Shown in pieces: positions 23,055 to 31,651 of a stretch of 64,000 nt of DNA. Where the stretch lies: assembly GCF_900108585.1 (NCBI RefSeq), contig NZ_UESZ01000001.1, positions 806,001-870,000 on the forward strand, in the 5' to 3' direction. The notes beneath the pieces were generated by a model. The model searched no databases and was not told the origin of the DNA. It saw only the letters and a list, made by a program, of their open reading frames with translations. Numbering within the stretch: position 1 is the stretch's first letter; each line of letters starts with the position of its first letter. This DNA is from Branchiibius hedensis (GTDB lineage Bacteria > Actinomycetota > Actinomycetes > Actinomycetales > Dermatophilaceae). Position numbers and translations under genes: made by a program.

Positions 23055-23963
23055 ATGCAAGACCCACGCGAGTTGTACGACGTCCACGTCGACCTGCCCG
23101 CTGACGCCATCGGGGCCGACGTGCTCGTCCTGGCGCTGGGCAACCTGATCGACGCCGGCAACGTGCAGAACCTGTTGACCCAGCACCTGTTGGGGGAGTT
23201 CGAGCACAGCGTCATCGCCTCGTTCGACCTGGACCAGCTCTACGACTACCGCGGCCGTCGACCGGTGATGACCTTCGATCGCGACCACTACGAGAGCTAC
23301 CAGGCGCCACGATTGGTGTTGTACCGGCTGGTTGACGCCACCGGCACCCCCTTTCTGTTGATGTCCGGTCCCGAGCCGGACTACCAGTGGGAGCGATTCA
23401 CGGCCGCCGTCGAGACCGTGGTCGACCGATTCGGGATCCGGTTGGTCGTCGGAGCGCATGGCGTGCCGATGGGCGTGCCGCACACTCGGCCCGTCGGGAT
23501 CACCCGCTACGCCTCCGACAGTCGCTTGCTCGGTGAGAACAACCCGCTGTTCGGCCTGATCCAGATCCCGGGCAGCGTTGAAGGGCTCCTGCATCTGCGC
23601 CTGGCCGAAAAGGGCCACGACACCATGGGTTTCGCGTTGCACGTGCCGCACTACCTGGTGCAGACCGACTTCGCTGACGCGGCGGTTGCCGCGTTGGAGG
23701 CGATTTCCTCCAGCACCGGCCTGGTCCTGCCGGACGCTGCGTTGCGCGCGACGGCCGGTCTGAACCGAGCCGAGATCGAGCGTCAGGTCCGCGACAACGA
23801 GGAAGTCGGGGAGTTGGTCTCCGGGCTGGAGCAGCAGTACGACGCCTTCACCGAGGGCGTCCGGCGGCAGAACCTGCTGGCCACCCAGTTGGAGGATCTG
23901 CCCAGCGCCGAGGAGATCGGTGCGGAGCTCGAGGAGTTCCTGCGCGAGGAGACCGGCGACTGA
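23055..23963 (+). CDS. PAC2 family protein
   Basis: A 302-residue member of the PAC2 family (proteasome-assembly-chaperone-2 fold), common in actinobacteria. Seen: an early IDAGNVQNLLTQHLL, the central VVGAHGVPMGVPHTRP and GFALHVPHYL, and a C-terminal helical/coiled-coil tail rich in Glu (SAEEIGAELEEFLREE). ATG 23055 is preferred: GAGGAG lies eight bases upstream. The role in bacteria is not settled. Its stop is one base from that of the convergent sufE-like gene. Confidence 0.88.
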   Translation: MQDPRELYDVHVDLPADAIGADVLVLALGNLIDAGNVQNLLTQHLLGEFEHSVIASFDLDQLYDYRGRRPVMTFDRDHYESYQAPRLVLYRLVDATGTPFLLMSGPEPDYQWERFTAAVETVVDRFGIRLVVGAHGVPMGVPHTRPVGITRYASDSRLLGENNPLFGLIQIPGSVEGLLHLRLAEKGHDTMGFALHVPHYLVQTDFADAAVAALEAISSSTGLVLPDAALRATAGLNRAEIERQVRDNEEVGELVSGLEQQYDAFTEGVRRQNLLATQLEDLPSAEEIGAELEEFLREETGD

Positions 23964-23964
23964 C

Positions 23965-24411
23965 TCAACGGTGAGCGGCCGCCGTGGCCCGGGTCACCCG
24001 AGCCAGCAGCCCGCTCATCGCGCGCAAGCGCAACGGTGAGATGGCAGCATCCAGACCCAGGTGGTCAGGCAGGTCCAGCGGCAGCGCCGCGACCTGCGTA
24101 GCGTCCAACTGACCGGTCAACTCGTGCAACAGTCCGGCGAAGCCGCGGGTCACCGGGGCTTGCGCAGGAGCGCTGACGAACAGGTCGACCCCACCGGGCC
24201 GGTCGGCCGAGGCCGTGACGGCCAGATAGACCGGTGACTGGCACTCGGTGACGCGTTCCATGCTCGCTGCCGGATCGGCGTACCGCTCGGGCAGCGACGG
24301 CAACTCATCGCCGTACTCGATCAGGAGGGTCACGCGGTCGGTCGGCGGCAACGCCGCAAATTCGGCCAGTACGGCGCGCACCGGCTCGGGCGCATCGGTA
24401 GGCAACGGCAT
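23965..24411 (-). CDS. sufE: SufE family cysteine-desulfuration partner
   Basis: A 148-residue SufE-like protein. The reactive cysteine is in VTECQSPV (near residue 57), followed by VAALPLDLPDHLGLDAAISPLR typical of the family in part. SufE accepts sulfane sulfur from a SufS-type desulfurase and stimulates it. No desulfurase gene is adjacent; in many actinobacteria sufE-like genes pair with a thiosulfate sulfurtransferase instead. Divergent from the EcsC gene with 43 bases between. Confidence 0.88.
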   Translation of the reverse strand: MPLPTDAPEPVRAVLAEFAALPPTDRVTLLIEYGDELPSLPERYADPAASMERVTECQSPVYLAVTASADRPGGVDLFVSAPAQAPVTRGFAGLLHELTGQLDATQVAALPLDLPDHLGLDAAISPLRLRAMSGLLARVTRATAAAHR

Positions 24412-24454
24412 TGGCCCACCTTAGGTGGGCCCCCAGCACTGGCAGGATGGCGAC

Positions 24455-25168
24455 ATGGCCAAGAAGTCCGCGAAGACCCGCTCGATCGACGATGGCGTCG
24501 GCGGTGCACAGGCCGTCGCCGCGGCGAACAAACTGCTGCACCTCGGCGTCGCGGGGGTCGGTCCGTTGCCCTCCGCTCACGAAACGGCCGCCCGTGCCCT
24601 GGCCAAGGCGAACGGCAACAAGGACGCCGCGATCAAGTCCATCGTCACCGCCCACCGCAAACTGGCGGCCGCCGAGGGCTTCGCAACCGGAGTGGGCGGG
24701 TTCTTCACGCTCGCTGTCGCCGTCCCGGCGAACATCGCCGGCTTCTACCTGGTCGCGGCGCACATGAGCGCATCCATCGCCGCGCTGAACGGCTACGACA
24801 ACCAACGCGACGAGGTGCAGACTGCCGTCCTGCTGACGTTGGTCGGTGTCGACGCGGACGACATCCTGGCCAAAGCCGGGGTGCGCCGTACGCCGCTGAG
24901 CAGCGTGGCCACCGAACGATTGCCCGGTCCGGCGGTCATGGTGATCAACAAGGCGATCGGCTTCCGGTTGCTTGGTCAACTCGGCGGCCGCGCATTCACC
25001 CAGTTGGGTCGGGCGGTGCCGTTGGCCGGCGGCGCCTTCGGCGGTGCGATGGATGTCTACCTGTTGAACCAGATCGCCAAGAACGCGGTCTCGGAGTTCC
25101 CGCCGCTGGACCGCCCCGCCATCGAAGCGTCCCACAAACGAAAACTATTGGGTCGCAGGCGTTCCTGA
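24455..25168 (+). CDS. EcsC family protein
   Basis: A 237-residue protein of the EcsC family. Characteristic parts: an N-terminal Lys-rich start, a central hydrophobic stretch (FATGVGGFFTLAVAVPANI, about residues 79-97) and the glycine-rich GGAFGGAMDVYLLNQI near the C-terminus. EcsC homologues associate with membranes and ABC exporters, but the role is unclear. ATG 24455 is the start; no strong ribosome site is seen. Single gene. Confidence 0.88.
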   Translation: MAKKSAKTRSIDDGVGGAQAVAAANKLLHLGVAGVGPLPSAHETAARALAKANGNKDAAIKSIVTAHRKLAAAEGFATGVGGFFTLAVAVPANIAGFYLVAAHMSASIAALNGYDNQRDEVQTAVLLTLVGVDADDILAKAGVRRTPLSSVATERLPGPAVMVINKAIGFRLLGQLGGRAFTQLGRAVPLAGGAFGGAMDVYLLNQIAKNAVSEFPPLDRPAIEASHKRKLLGRRRS

Positions 25169-25188
25169 CCGGCTGCCATCACGGACCC

Positions 25189-25224
25189 TGTTGATAACCG
25201 CCGGAGTAGTGCTGGTTATCCACA
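25189..25224. promoter_or_regulatory. Possible pair of inverted DnaA boxes
   Basis: TTATCCACA at 25216-25224 is a perfect DnaA-box consensus. A second copy in opposite orientation (25189-25197, TTATCAACA on the minus strand) has one mismatch. They lie in the 108-base gap between the EcsC and DUF4192 genes. Two boxes could mark DnaA control of the downstream gene, but short matches can occur by chance. Confidence 0.35.
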
Positions 25225-25276
25225 CCGGAACAACCGGTTCGCCCACCGCGCCGGCGCAGCGAGCACAGTTGCCGTC

Positions 25277-26260
25277 ATGCGACGACATCTTCGGGGGATC
25301 GACCAGTACCTGGCTCACCTGCCCTACCAACTCGGCTTCCAACCGCGGGATGCGGTCATCCTCGCGGCCTGGCGGGCCGGGGCCGTGTCGTTCCAGGCGC
25401 ACGTCGACGGTGCGGACGACGAGACCTTGAGATCGTCGATGCCGGCCCTGGAACGTGGTCTGCGCAGCGTTGCACCGGACTCGGTGATCCTGGCGATCCA
25501 CGGGCCCTCACCGCAGCCGCCCGCGCTCTCCCAGGTGCTCACCGTGGTCCGCCGGTGCGGTATCCCGATCTCCCATCAGACGGTCAGCGACGCTGGTCGA
25601 TGGCGTGCGGTGAAGTGCTCATGCGGCCGCTGTCCGCGGGACTGGACGCCGTTGCCGCGCCCCGAAGACGTGCCGGCGATCACCCAGGACATCCTCGAGG
25701 GCGCCGCACCCCTGCCCGGCCGCGACACCCTGCGGGAGCTACTGCAGCGCAGCGGGCCGCCGACCCCGCAGTGGGAGCAGCAGATCCCGCGGGCGCTCGG
25801 GACTGTAGCCGCGGCTGTGGTGGCGTGGTTGCGCGGCGACGGCGCACACGACCAGTTGGTGATCGCCGTGCGAGCGATGCGCGACAAGAGTTGGCGAGAC
25901 GTCGTGATGGGTCTGCTTGCGCCAGAGGCGTTTCCCCGACACGAGGCGTCGAACGAGCATTTCGACTGCCGACCACACTTCGCGCAGATCGACCGCCAAC
26001 TACGGCACGGACCGCTTCCGGGGCATCGGCAGATGCAGTGGACGATGATCAACACCCTGCCGGTGATACCAGCCCAGCATCAGGCGCCAGTACTCACGCT
26101 GATCGCCGCGAACTCGTGGGGGCACGGCGGCGGAGCCGAGGCCACCTTGGCCTGTGAACGGGCGTTGAATCTGGAGCCTGCCTACACGATGGCGCAACTG
26201 ATCGCTGAGGCGGTGACCCAAGCGGTCCCCGCGCGGCCACCGGAGGCGATGACCGCATGA
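25277..26260 (+). CDS. DUF4192 domain-containing protein
   Basis: A 327-residue cytoplasmic protein spanning a DUF4192 domain, an actinobacterial family. Typical elements: the N-terminal LAHLPYQLGFQPRDAVIL, the middle CSCGRCPRDW segment, and the C-terminal LTLIAANSWGHGGGAEATLACERALNLEP region in which many homologues read AWQRGDGALA. Function is unknown. The DnaA-box-like pair lies 50 bases upstream. Confidence 0.9.
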   Translation: MRRHLRGIDQYLAHLPYQLGFQPRDAVILAAWRAGAVSFQAHVDGADDETLRSSMPALERGLRSVAPDSVILAIHGPSPQPPALSQVLTVVRRCGIPISHQTVSDAGRWRAVKCSCGRCPRDWTPLPRPEDVPAITQDILEGAAPLPGRDTLRELLQRSGPPTPQWEQQIPRALGTVAAAVVAWLRGDGAHDQLVIAVRAMRDKSWRDVVMGLLAPEAFPRHEASNEHFDCRPHFAQIDRQLRHGPLPGHRQMQWTMINTLPVIPAQHQAPVLTLIAANSWGHGGGAEATLACERALNLEPAYTMAQLIAEAVTQAVPARPPEAMTA

Positions 26261-26319
26261 GCGTGTAACCATCGGGTTAAGTACCCACCGGACCGGGTGC
26301 CACTCGCTACCTTCGGGGC

Positions 26320-28062
26320 ATGCCTGGGCACGTCGTGGTCTGCGGCTTCTCCGGATTCGCACTGCGTCTGCTCGAACAGTTGCTGGACTCGGGGGAGCAG
26401 GTGGTGCTGCTCGTCCCCGCCCTCGACGCAGGCGTAGCTGCAGCGCAGAGTCGGTGGGGTGTGCGGGTGGTCACCGCGCAGTTCGGGGTGACCAGTGCGC
26501 TCGCCGAGTGCGAGACAGCCAGGGCGCAGGCCGTGGTGTGTGTCTCCGATGATGAACGCTGGAATCTCGAGATCGCCCTCCTCGCAGAGCAACTCGCGCC
26601 CTCCGCTCGCATCGTGACGCAGTTGTCGAACGCCACCGTGGGTACGGCGATGGCGGATGGTTCGGGTCGTCACGTCGTCCTTGACGTGGCGACATTGGCG
26701 ACGCCGTCGGTGGTGGAGGCCTGTTTGGGCCAGACCGTCCACGACATCGACGTCGCGGGTACGACCTTCGTCGTCGCGACGTTCCCGGTCAGCGCGGACG
26801 CCAGCCTGCGAGCCAGATTCGGTGACCTGGCACCCGTGGCGGTCATCGGCGCCGGCGGCGAGGTGTCCGCCTGCCCCGGGCGGGACCACATCGTGCGCTC
26901 CGGCGAACGCGCGGTGATGATCGGAACGGCCGAGGATTTCGCCCGGCAGCGGCTGGCCCTGCCGCAGCCGGCCCGACCCGCACGCGACGTCGCCCGGCGG
27001 CCGCTGCCGCACCGGCTGTTGCACTCGGCGGAGACGTTCGCCCGGGACGCGAACCCGAACCTGTTCCGGATGGCGGCCGTACTCGCCACTTTGCTGTGCA
27101 TCTCCACGATCGTGTTGTGGCTGGGCTACCGCAAACCCGGGATGAGCGCGCTGGACGCTCTCTATTTCAGCAGCGAGACGATCGCGACCGTCGGCTACGG
27201 CGACTTCAACTTCGCCACCCAGCCGCCGTGGTTGCGGCTGTGGTCGATTCTGCTGATGTTCGCTGGCGTGACCACCACGGCCATCGTCATGGCGTTCCTT
27301 GCCGATGTCCTCATCTCGCGCCGCTTGTCGCACGGCGCCGCCCGCACGCGAGCCCGCCGGATGAGCGGGCACACGATCGTCGTGGGGCTTGGTGCGTTCG
27401 GAATGTCGGTGACGAGTGCCCTTCGCCAGCGCGGGGAGCAGGTGGTCCTTGTCGAGCGTGCCGAGCACACCCGGTTCAGCGAGACGGCCGCCGGTCTCGA
27501 CGTGCCCGTGATCTACGGGGACGCTGCGTTGCCGGACACGATGTCCTCCGCCGGGCTGGGCCGCGCCCGTGCTGTTGCCGTGGTCACCAGCAGCGACCTG
27601 ACCAACATCGAAGTGGCCATCGCGGTTCGCACCCTCCTCGGGCCCCGCTGGGGGACACCGACCGATGACGGAGTTCCGGTGGTCCTGCGGATCTTCGATC
27701 GTGACCTGGCGGGCGCCGTGGTCAACCGGTTCGGCTTTCAGAACGTTCGTCCGACGGTCGAGCTGGCGGTGCCGTGGTTCGTCGGCGCCGCCCTCGGCCT
27801 GCACGTGCTGGGCACCTTCTCGGTCCAGGGCGAATCCTTCATGGTGGGTCGCTTCGAGGTGGGTGACGGGCTGGACGCCGTGACGATGGACGAACTGTCG
27901 GCCCGCACCCGCGTGATCGCCATCCGCCGGACCAACGGATCCCTCGAGCACTCGCCGCGTCGCGAGGCCAGCTTCGCCGCCGGGGACCTGGCCTATCTCG
28001 TCGGCCCGTACGCCGAGTTACTGGCCGTGCTGCGACGTGGCCGGACCGTCGGCGGCGCCTGA
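26320..28062 (+). CDS. Potassium channel with two TrkA-N (RCK) domains flanking the pore
   Basis: A 580-residue protein with unusual order: an N-terminal NAD-binding TrkA-N domain (VVVCGFSGFALRLLE, residues 5-19), then a pore module near residues 245-335 with two helices and the selectivity filter TVGYGDF at about 290, then a second TrkA-N (HTIVVGLGAFGMSV, about 350) and a C-terminal TrkA-C-like part. Membrane protein, K+ flux gated by ligand or nucleotide. Both RCK domains keep glycine-rich loops, so both probably bind a nucleotide. Single gene, followed by the metX riboswitch. Confidence 0.88.
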   Translation: MPGHVVVCGFSGFALRLLEQLLDSGEQVVLLVPALDAGVAAAQSRWGVRVVTAQFGVTSALAECETARAQAVVCVSDDERWNLEIALLAEQLAPSARIVTQLSNATVGTAMADGSGRHVVLDVATLATPSVVEACLGQTVHDIDVAGTTFVVATFPVSADASLRARFGDLAPVAVIGAGGEVSACPGRDHIVRSGERAVMIGTAEDFARQRLALPQPARPARDVARRPLPHRLLHSAETFARDANPNLFRMAAVLATLLCISTIVLWLGYRKPGMSALDALYFSSETIATVGYGDFNFATQPPWLRLWSILLMFAGVTTTAIVMAFLADVLISRRLSHGAARTRARRMSGHTIVVGLGAFGMSVTSALRQRGEQVVLVERAEHTRFSETAAGLDVPVIYGDAALPDTMSSAGLGRARAVAVVTSSDLTNIEVAIAVRTLLGPRWGTPTDDGVPVVLRIFDRDLAGAVVNRFGFQNVRPTVELAVPWFVGAALGLHVLGTFSVQGESFMVGRFEVGDGLDAVTMDELSARTRVIAIRRTNGSLEHSPRREASFAAGDLAYLVGPYAELLAVLRRGRTVGGA

Positions 28063-28134
28063 GGGGCTGGTCAGGAGGGCGGCGCCTGCGGTGCGCGAGG
28101 AGACGAAGCGGCCGCCGGTGCGTTATCTTGGGCG

Positions 28135-28240
28135 GGTCAAGAGTTCCAGCGACAAGCCCCGGCTCGTTGGACGGCAACCCTCCTCGCGGTGGGGTGCCCC
28201 GGGTGAAGACAAGGCCGGATCAGGTGTCCGGCAACCGCGG
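28135..28240 (+). promoter_or_regulatory. SAM-IV riboswitch upstream of metX
   Basis: The leader carries the same SAM-IV blocks as the one before metY: GGTCAAGAGTTCCAGCG, CAAGCCCCGGCT, GGACGGCAACCC, CGCGGTGGGGTGCCCCGGGTGA and a distal CCGGCAACCGCGG. GGGGCCCAGGTGGCCCC just downstream (28239-28255) can fold into a hairpin close to the ribosome site, giving a possible expression platform. High SAM should repress metX. A TATCTT element at 28124-28129 may be the -10 box. Confidence 0.9.
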
Positions 28241-28275
28241 GGCCCAGGTGGCCCCTCCCGTCCGGAGAGGCCAGG

Positions 28276-29451
28276 ATGACCGTCGTTGAATCCCGTATCG
28301 CTCAGGCACCAGCGCGTCCGCAGGCCCGGCGGGTGCCCACCCCGCCCGGTGCCAACCCCCGGGCGCACGCGATCGGCGTACCCGCATTCGTCACCGAGAC
28401 CGGCGAACGTATCCCCGATCTGGTCATCACCTTCCAGACCTGGGGCACGCTGTCCCCGGCTGCCGACAACGCCATCCTCATCGAGCACGCCCTCACCGGG
28501 GACGCGCACGTCGTCGGACCGACCGGACCCGACCAGCCCACTCCCGGCTGGTGGCCGGGCATCATCGGCCCCGGCGCACCGCTGGACACCGACACCAGCT
28601 TCGTCGTCGCGGTCAACGCGGTCGGCGGCTGCCGGGGGACCACCGGCCCGCACACCCTCGCCCCGGACGGTCGGGCGTGGGGCTCGCGGTTCCCCCGCAC
28701 CACCATCCGTGACCAGGTCAGCGCCGAGGCGATCGTCGCCGACTACCTGGGCATCGACCGGTGGCAACTGGTCCTCGGCGGATCGATGGGCGGGATGCGC
28801 GCGATCGAATGGGTCGGCAGCTTCCCCGAGCGCACCGGCGCGGCACTGGTCATCGCCAGCACACCGTGGGCTACCGCCGATCAGATCGCGTGGGGACACA
28901 TGCAGTCCGTCGCGATCGAAAGCGATCCGGCCTGGCACGGCGGCGACTACTACGCAACCGGTCACACTCCCGATACCGGTCTGGGCCTGGCCCGGCGGAT
29001 CGCCCACAACACCTACCGGTCGGCCGCCGAACTCGACGACCGTTTCGGGCTGACCCCGCAGACGTCGCACCGCCCGCTTGACGGTGGACAGTTCGCGGTG
29101 CAGAGCTATCTGGATCACCAGGCGGCCAAGCTGGTTCGGCGGTTCGACGCCGGGTCCTACCTCAACCTCACCCGGGCGATGGCCACCCACGATGTGACCC
29201 GCGACCGTGGCGACCTGGCCGACGTACTCGGCGGGTACGACGGGTTGTTGCGCGTGGTGGCCGTCGACAGTGATCGGCTGTTCCCGCCGGCTCTGTCCGA
29301 GGCGATGGTTGCTGCGTACGGGCGGGAGCCGCTGCTCACGATCGCCTCCGATCATGGCCACGACGGGTTCCTGATCGAGCACGACCAGATCGCGACGATC
29401 ACCGCCGACGTCGTGGCCGACACCCGTCCCCTGGGTGGCGCCGTCGGGTAA
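28276..29451 (+). CDS. metX: Homoserine O-acetyltransferase
   Basis: A 391-residue alpha/beta hydrolase making O-acetylhomoserine from homoserine and acetyl-CoA, the substrate of MetY. Seen: the early TFQTWGTLSP and ALTGDAHV segments, the nucleophile elbow GGSMGGMRAIEW with its Ser near residue 169, and late VDSDRLFPP and SDHGHDGFL carrying the catalytic Asp and His. ATG 28276 follows the riboswitch directly. Length is normal for the family. Confidence 0.96.
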   Translation: MTVVESRIAQAPARPQARRVPTPPGANPRAHAIGVPAFVTETGERIPDLVITFQTWGTLSPAADNAILIEHALTGDAHVVGPTGPDQPTPGWWPGIIGPGAPLDTDTSFVVAVNAVGGCRGTTGPHTLAPDGRAWGSRFPRTTIRDQVSAEAIVADYLGIDRWQLVLGGSMGGMRAIEWVGSFPERTGAALVIASTPWATADQIAWGHMQSVAIESDPAWHGGDYYATGHTPDTGLGLARRIAHNTYRSAAELDDRFGLTPQTSHRPLDGGQFAVQSYLDHQAAKLVRRFDAGSYLNLTRAMATHDVTRDRGDLADVLGGYDGLLRVVAVDSDRLFPPALSEAMVAAYGREPLLTIASDHGHDGFLIEHDQIATITADVVADTRPLGGAVG

Positions 29452-29501
29452 CGTCGGGGCAGCGGGTCCCGGGGTGCCTTCCGGGGGGAAGGAAGGTCCG
29501 G

Positions 29502-29897
29502 ATGACGGTCGTCGTCACCTACGCAGACTCTGCCGAAAGCACCGCCGCGTTGTACGCCGCGGCGGACGAATGCGGCCGACGGCGGCTGCCGCTGGTCGTC
29601 GTTGATCTCGGCGGTGCCCCGCAGCCGATCAGTGACGTCACCACCCGCCTTGCTGCACAAGGCCATTCGGTGGACGTGGTGCACCCCGACGAGGTAGCGG
29701 ACACGGTCGAGGAAGTTCTGCGGGTGGTCGCTCAGCGACAGGCCGCCCTGCTGGTGATCGGTCTGCGGCACCGCACGCCGGTCGGCAAGCTCATTCTCGG
29801 ATCGGCAGCGCAACGACTGCTGCTGGATGCCGCCTGCCCGGTGCTTGCCGTGCGGCCCGGGTTGCGCTCGGACGAAGAACCGCAAACAGGGCTCTGA
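29502..29897 (+). CDS. Universal stress protein (UspA) family
   Basis: A 131-residue single-domain Usp. The ATP-binding pattern G-2x-G-9x-G(S/T) is visible as GLRHRTPVGKLILGSAAQRLL followed by CPVLAVRP at the end, the standard C-terminal strand. ATG 29502 with AAGGAAGG upstream. Located between metX and sigA on the same strand; probably its own or metX-linked transcript. Confidence 0.88.
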   Translation: MTVVVTYADSAESTAALYAAADECGRRRLPLVVVDLGGAPQPISDVTTRLAAQGHSVDVVHPDEVADTVEEVLRVVAQRQAALLVIGLRHRTPVGKLILGSAAQRLLLDAACPVLAVRPGLRSDEEPQTGL

Positions 29898-29966
29898 CCA
29901 GCGATGTTGCCGGGCTCGGAGCGAGTTCCTGGAGGCCTGCGGAATGATCTGGGCGCAAATGGGTTT

Positions 29967-29972
29967 TATAAT
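29967..29972 (+). promoter_or_regulatory. Consensus -10 box upstream of sigA
   Basis: TATAAT at 29967-29972, inside GGGTTTTATAATGG, is the only perfect -10 hexamer I noticed in this GC-rich region and lies about 160 bases before the sigA start. No convincing -35 hexamer is seen at 16-18 bases. It is the best candidate promoter for sigA. Confidence 0.5.
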
Positions 29973-30132
29973 GGTGACCAGCGCATTCCGCAAGGGGGAC
30001 TTCCCCGCCCCGGAGATGCTCCCCAACACTGACCCAGAAGTCGTCGCGATCGATGTGAACGACCGCGTTCGTCGTGCCGTGGACCCCACCGCGGTCGTCG
30101 GAACGGCTTCTGCATGTCCTGGAAGGTAGCGA

Positions 30133-31545
30133 GTGACCTCAGTGTCGAAGACCCAGACAGCGCCGGCTGACGCCGTCGAGAACGCCAGCACGGCGAAGGC
30201 CGACGGGAAGGCTCCCGCGAAGGCGACTGCCCGGAAGACGACCGCCAAGAAGGCACCGGCCAAGCGGGCCGCCGCGAAGACAACGGCGAAGGTGGCCGGC
30301 GCAGCAGCAGCTCCGGCCAAGAAGGCTGCGGCCAAGAAGGCGACGACGGCCAAGGCCGCGGCGAAGAAGACCAGCGAGAAGGCTGACGCGGCCGGTGACG
30401 GCGAGGACACTGCGGAGGACATCGACCCGGACGAGGAGATCGAGCTCACCGAAGAGGTCCTCGTCGAGGAGACCGCTGCCGTCGAGGGCGCCACCGACAG
30501 CACCGACGCGGAGGACACCGCCGACGGCGAGGAAGCGGCCAAGCCGGCCGCCGCCGAGGAGAGCGAGTCGGCTGCGTTCGTCATCCGCCAGGACGACGAG
30601 GACGACGCCCCCGCCCAGCAGGTCGTGACCGCCGGTGCCACCGCCGACCCGGTCAAGGACTACCTGAAGCAGATCGGCAAGGTCGCCCTGCTGAACGCCG
30701 AGCAGGAGGTCGAACTCGCCAAGCGCATCGAGGCCGGCCTGTTCGCCGAGGAGAAGCTGAACTCCGGCGACAAGATCGAGATGAAGCTCAAGCGTGAGCT
30801 GTGGTGGATCGCCCAGGACGGCAAGAAGGCCAAGAACCACCTGCTGGAGGCCAACCTGCGCCTGGTGGTCTCCCTGGCCAAGCGTTACACCGGTCGCGGC
30901 ATGCTCTTCCTCGACCTGATCCAGGAGGGCAACCTCGGTCTGATCCGGGCGGTCGAGAAGTTCGACTACACCAAGGGTTACAAGTTCTCGACGTACGCCA
31001 CGTGGTGGATCCGTCAGGCGATCACCCGGGCGATGGCCGACCAGGCCCGCACCATCCGCATCCCCGTGCACATGGTCGAGGTCATCAATAAGCTGGCCCG
31101 CGTCCAGCGGCAGATGTTGCAGGACCTGGGTCGTGAGCCCACGCCGGAGGAACTGGCCAAAGAACTCGACATGACCCCGGAGAAGGTGGTCGAGGTCCAG
31201 AAGTACGGCCGCGAGCCGATCTCCTTGCACACCCCGCTGGGTGAGGACGGCGACAGCGAGTTCGGCGACCTGATCGAGGACTCCGAGGCCGTCGTACCTG
31301 CCGATGCGGTCAGCTTCACGTTGCTGCAGGAGCAGTTGCACTCGGTCCTGGACACCCTGTCCGAGCGGGAAGCTGGCGTCGTGTCGATGCGCTTCGGGCT
31401 CACCGACGGCCAGCCCAAGACGCTGGACGAGATCGGTAAGGTCTACGGCGTCACGCGCGAGCGGATCCGCCAGATCGAGTCCAAGACGATGAGCAAGTTG
31501 CGCCACCCGTCGCGCTCGCAAGTCCTGCGCGACTATCTGGACTAA
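30133..31545 (+). CDS. sigA: RNA polymerase principal sigma factor
   Basis: A 470-residue sigma-70 group 1 factor (RpoD/SigA/HrdB). The N-terminal 150 residues are Lys/Ala-rich then acidic, as in other actinobacterial principal sigmas. Region 1.2 starts at [12 protein letters not shown]; region 2 has [17 protein letters not shown] and [14 protein letters not shown]; region 4.2 has [25 protein letters not shown] 30133 follows GGAAGG by six bases. The last six codons and stop lie in the attachment site of the integrated element: the integrated copy ends LRDYLD-TAA, so the protein is unchanged. The displaced original tail with TGA is at 40351-40370. Confidence 0.97.
   Translation: MTSVSKTQTAPADAVENASTAKADGKAPAKATARKTTAKKAPAKRAAAKTTAKVAGAAAAPAKKAAAKKATTAKAAAKKTSEKADAAGDGEDTAEDIDPDEEIELTEEVLVEETAAVEGATDSTDAEDTADGEEAAKPAAAEESESAAFVIRQDDEDDAPAQQVVTAGATADPVKDYLKQIGKVALLNAEQEVELAKRIEAGLFAEEKLNSGDKIEMKLKRELWWIAQDGKKAKNHLLEANLRLVVSLAKRYTGRGMLFLDLIQEGNLGLIRAVEKFDYTKGYKFSTYATWWIRQAITRAMADQARTIRIPVHMVEVINKLARVQRQMLQDLGREPTPEELAKELDMTPEKVVEVQKYGREPISLHTPLGEDGDSEFGDLIEDSEAVVPADAVSFTLLQEQLHSVLDTLSEREAGVVSMRFGLTDGQPKTLDEIGKVYGVTRERIRQIESKTMSKLRHPSRSQVLRDYLD
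31526..31543 (+). repeat. Left attachment site (attL core) within sigA
   Basis: TGCGCGACTATCTGGACT, identical over 18 bases to 40351-40368 in the same orientation. It covers the last sigA codons (CGC GAC TAT CTG GAC) and the T of the stop codon. Flanking bases differ on both sides (C/AA here, G/GA at the right copy), so the core is at most 18 bases. Confidence 0.92.
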
Positions 31546-31651
31546 GCCAGCGTCTCGCAAACCCCGGAAACTGCGTCATTCCAGCACTTTGGTGCCTGAC
31601 ACGCGTCACGGTAGCAGTGCACAGCGCTGTTAGTACAGATATCGTTGACCC

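Noticed and set aside
26182-27951. Long open minus-strand frame opposite the potassium channel
   Set aside because: Composition typical of antisense frames; the plus strand has the selectivity filter and two Rossmann loops.
30170-30400. Apparent tandem repeats in the sigA 5' coding region
   Set aside because: They encode the Lys/Ala-rich N-terminal extension usual in actinobacterial principal sigma factors, not a mobile or CRISPR-like repeat.
30139-31560. Open minus-strand frame covering sigA, Leu/Gly/Arg-rich with repeated LLGR-like units
   Set aside because: It mirrors the Lys/Ala-rich sigA N-terminus; no independent coding signal.
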